Origin: Paenibacillus sp. FSL R7-0337
Lineage (GTDB): Bacteria > Bacillota > Bacilli > Paenibacillales > Paenibacillaceae
Direction of reading: 5' to 3'
Assembly: GCF_037969875.1 (NCBI RefSeq)
Contig: NZ_CP150218.1
Coordinates: forward strand, 2,170,001 to 2,234,000
DNA length: 64,000 nucleotides
In this document: positions 62,159 through 64,000 of the stretch, in pieces
Layout of the letters: every line of letters starts with the position of its first letter
How positions within the stretch are numbered: the stretch's first letter is position 1
Translations under genes and position numbers: made by a program
The notes under the pieces: generated by a model
What the model was told of the DNA's origin: nothing
The model's database searches: none
The model's input: the letters and a program-made list of their open reading frames with translations, nothing else

Positions 62159-62173
62159 TATTTTCTGAAAACG
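62159..62173. promoter_or_regulatory. CodY-like box upstream of oppA
   Basis: The 15-mer TATTTTCTGAAAACG matches the CodY consensus AATTTTCWGAAAATT at 12 of 15 positions, with a perfect TTTTCTGAAAA core. It lies about 30 bases upstream of the -10, where a repressor would cover the -35. Peptide transporters are classical CodY targets in Firmicutes. Confidence 0.5.
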
Positions 62174-62232
62174 ACTTTTTTTTAATTCTTTAAAATTTTG
62201 TGACGTTGACGCTTCACCGGAGCAGTGGAACA

Positions 62233-62619
62233 TTACATCGCTTGTGATATGTATTGAATGAGGCCTACAACCATAAATAATACGTAACCTACGCCCAGGA
62301 AAAAGAAAGAAAGCCGCCATACAGCACGAAGTAACCGTTTTCCGTCCACCCCTCCTTTGAGGCGGTTTTGCGCGCCGCCAATCAGTCCGGCGGATATTAA
62401 TACAATAAGTAGTATAAGAAAGAATCCAAAGGTTGAGTCAAAAATAATATTGAACAGTCCCGAAACTGACAGCAATAAAAATAAAGTTGTTACATCCATC
62501 GCCAGCATCATCGTTTTCCTCTTATCATGCCTGAGCCCGATTCCTGCGAAATACACAATCAAAAAAGGAACAATCGGAATAACGCTTAACACGCCGAACG
62601 AATTCCGGAGAAATTCCAA
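62233..62619 (-). CDS. DUF3397-type membrane protein
   Basis: A 128-residue protein with four predicted membrane helices (about 10-29, 36-58, 60-82 and 100-125) and a short basic loop GAQNRLKGGVDGKRLLRAVWR. It resembles the DUF3397 family, whose genes often sit next to panE in Bacillales. No function is known. TTG start with GGAGG 11 bases upstream, 6 bases after the panE stop, so it is in an operon with panE. Confidence 0.75.
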   Translation of the reverse strand: MEFLRNSFGVLSVIPIVPFLIVYFAGIGLRHDKRKTMMLAMDVTTLFLLLSVSGLFNIIFDSTFGFFLILLIVLISAGLIGGAQNRLKGGVDGKRLLRAVWRLSFFFLGVGYVLFMVVGLIQYISQAM

Positions 62620-62625
62620 ACAGCT

Positions 62626-63606
62626 TCACCCCTCCCTCACAGTCATGCCTTCTACCAGTCCGCATATCCAGCGGTGGAGCGGAGCCTGAACGCCCTGCTG
62701 CAGCCCCATATCTACAATGCTTCCGTTAATCCAGCGGATTTCAGTCTCCCTTGCAGCAAGTACATCAGCCAGCATCGATGATGTATTGCCCGAGGTTGCG
62801 CGGCACACTTCAAGAATGGCCTCCCAGGCACCATGCTCAAGGGAAATCCCGCAGGCCTCTAATATCCCGGCTGCCTCTGTATACAGTTCCTTCATAAGCT
62901 GTACACGTGCAGTGGAGGCCAGTAATTCGCCGTTCCGGACCCGCCAAATGGCGGTTAGAGGATTAATGACAGCATTGATCAGAAGCTTCCGGTAAATGAT
63001 GGTATCCACTTCTTTCGACAGAGAAGCGTGAAATCCTGCTGAGGCAAGAGCTTCTATGAAACTAATTATAGCCTCAGGCTCAGATGCCTGCAGATCAGTT
63101 TCATGAATATTAATAGTAGAGCTGCTCTTCCCTATACATATTTCCCCTTTACCAGCATGAATAACCTCTGTTAATGTTTTCCTCTTGGCCGCCTCTGTTG
63201 TTACAGCCGCCCAGATGGATGACCCCGGCAACAGCCCCCTGAGCAGCTCCAGATGTCCGCAGCCGTTCTGGAATCCTACGATGACAAGCTTCCTGGCGCT
63301 TAGCGGCCGGAGAATCTCTGGCAAAGACTCATGAAGCACCTTCTGCTTAACCGTTAAAAGCGTAACCTCCCCGGGCTTGTCCAGCTGACACTGTGTATAT
63401 TCTTGTACCGGCGCAGCGGAGAAACTCCCTCCTGGAAGCCGTGTTGCCTCCCTGCCATCTTCATAGCTGACAGTCAGCCCCTCTGCGGTTAGCGCCCTGC
63501 TCTGCTCCTTCCCCCTGCACCATATCCGCACTTCAGCCCCGCCGGCAATCAGCCGTCCTGCAAGCAGCAGGCCCAGTGACCCCGCGCCTATCACATCTAC
63601 TCTCAT
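62626..63606 (-). CDS. panE: 2-Dehydropantoate 2-reductase (ketopantoate reductase)
   Basis: NADPH-dependent reduction of ketopantoate to pantoate, for pantothenate and coenzyme A. The 326-residue protein has the Rossmann start VDVIGAGSLGLLLAGRL (3-19), VIVGFQNGCGHLELL (about 107-121, with the N-G pair), and the helical C-terminal domain with the catalytic lysine in IIYRKLLINAVINPLTAIW (about 204-222). In Bacillus subtilis the panE homologue ylbQ lies near the same genes (ylbO, bshC), so position agrees. Confidence 0.9.
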   Translation of the reverse strand: MRVDVIGAGSLGLLLAGRLIAGGAEVRIWCRGKEQSRALTAEGLTVSYEDGREATRLPGGSFSAAPVQEYTQCQLDKPGEVTLLTVKQKVLHESLPEILRPLSARKLVIVGFQNGCGHLELLRGLLPGSSIWAAVTTEAAKRKTLTEVIHAGKGEICIGKSSSTINIHETDLQASEPEAIISFIEALASAGFHASLSKEVDTIIYRKLLINAVINPLTAIWRVRNGELLASTARVQLMKELYTEAAGILEACGISLEHGAWEAILEVCRATSGNTSSMLADVLAARETEIRWINGSIVDMGLQQGVQAPLHRWICGLVEGMTVREG

Positions 63607-63682
63607 GCTAAACCCTGCCCCCTGCTATGCCTTGCTCCAATAATTTTCCTAATTATATCCTGCTTGTCTCTGCAAAAGCAAA

Positions 63683-63730
63683 ACAAAAACCCTGCTAATC
63701 CGTTGCTGTAACGCACGCGGACGCAGGGCT
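63683..63730 (-). terminator. Terminator of the RsfA-like gene
   Basis: On the minus strand AGCCCTGCGTCCGCG and CGGATTAGCAGGGTT form a stem with a few mismatches, followed by TTTGTTTTGC. It is 16 bases after the stop codon at 63746. Confidence 0.8.
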
Positions 63731-63745
63731 TGCTGCCTAAATCTT

Positions 63746-64000
63746 CTATTCAATCCGTTCCAGGTTTCCGTTCGCATCCATTTTGAAGCGGGTTTTCTCT
63801 TCATCCTCTTCATTAAGAAAAGCCAGCCTGCGGGCACGGTCCATAATCTGGATCAGCGCCTTGTAATCATCATTAACCACACGGTAATCGCTCTGGGCAA
63901 GATTGACTTCTCTGGATAGACGTTCATTCTCTACTCTCAGTTCTGAAAGTTCCTCTTCCTTCTCCCGCAGATCACGCTCTAGCATCTTAAGCTGTCTTCC
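63746..64000 (-). CDS. RsfA/GerR-type sporulation regulator, C-terminal part (cut by window edge)
   Basis: The last 84 residues of a protein whose start lies outside the window; the frame is open to the edge (GRQLK before an internal Met). A coiled coil (LERDLREKEEELSELRVENERLSREV, with a leucine heptad) is followed by DYKALIQIMDRARRLAF and the ending RFKMDANGNLERIE. This matches the C-terminus of RsfA-family prespore or mother-cell regulators (YlbO/GerR in Bacillus subtilis), which carry an N-terminal Myb-like DNA-binding domain, here not visible. Its place next to panE agrees with ylbO-ylbP-ylbQ. Confidence 0.78.
   Translation of the reverse strand, partial: GRQLKMLERDLREKEEELSELRVENERLSREVNLAQSDYRVVNDDYKALIQIMDRARRLAFLNEEDEEKTRFKMDANGNLERIE

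Overview
The window is chromosomal DNA of a spore-forming, rod-shaped member of the Firmicutes, most likely a Paenibacillus. The evidence is a complete division and cell-wall (dcw) cluster carrying the sporulation genes spoVD and spoVE, followed by spoIIGA-sigE-sigG and the ylm genes up to divIVA. There is also a PyrR attenuator, a T-box in front of ileS, a bacillithiol gene (bshC) and purine-rich ribosome binding sites throughout. DapL together with a MurE carrying a DNPR motif points to meso-diaminopimelate peptidoglycan. Nearly every gene is on the minus strand, so the biological order runs from high to low coordinates.

From the right edge downward: a truncated RsfA-type sporulation regulator, panE and a DUF3397-type membrane protein (62233-64000); a peptide ABC transporter oppA-B-C-(D)-F whose oppD is a wreck (56767-62082); bshC and an adenosylhomocysteinase (53644-56572); then mraZ-rsmH-ftsL-pbpB-spoVD-murE-murF-mraY-murD-spoVE-murG-murA-divIB-ftsA-ftsZ (34552-53434). 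An Rpn-family nuclease gene (33578-34429) separates ftsZ from spoIIGA-sigE-sigG (30802-33361). Next come ylmC, pgeF, ylmE, sepF, ylmG, ylmH and divIVA (26520-30637).

In Bacillus subtilis divIVA is followed directly by ileS. Here about 13 kb lies between them (13069-26426): an eleven-gene spore-polysaccharide operon that mixes sps-type genes (spsA and an SpsB-like gene) with a pseudaminic-acid-like pathway (pseB, pseC, pseH, pseG, pseI), a fused NeuB-SpsF protein, two reductases and an epimerase. It is flanked by a CgeB-like glycosyltransferase and a small divergently transcribed protein of unknown function. A near-consensus SigK-type promoter precedes spsA, which suggests late mother-cell expression and a nonulosonic-acid-type sugar on the spore surface.

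The left part holds the ileS T-box (12713-13010). Between the T-box and ileS (type 2) lies an unusual GC-rich element of about 0.8 kb: two inverted arms of about 170 bp enclosing seven tandem units of about 61 bp. Then come a DUF5665-type protein, a YteA/YlyA-type DksA-like protein, lspA, rluD, dapL, a GNAT acetyltransferase and the PyrR-regulated pyrR-pyrB-pyrC operon, cut by the left edge. Several intergenic spaces contain short dispersed-type repeats. No tRNA, rRNA, CRISPR array or insertion sequence was seen.
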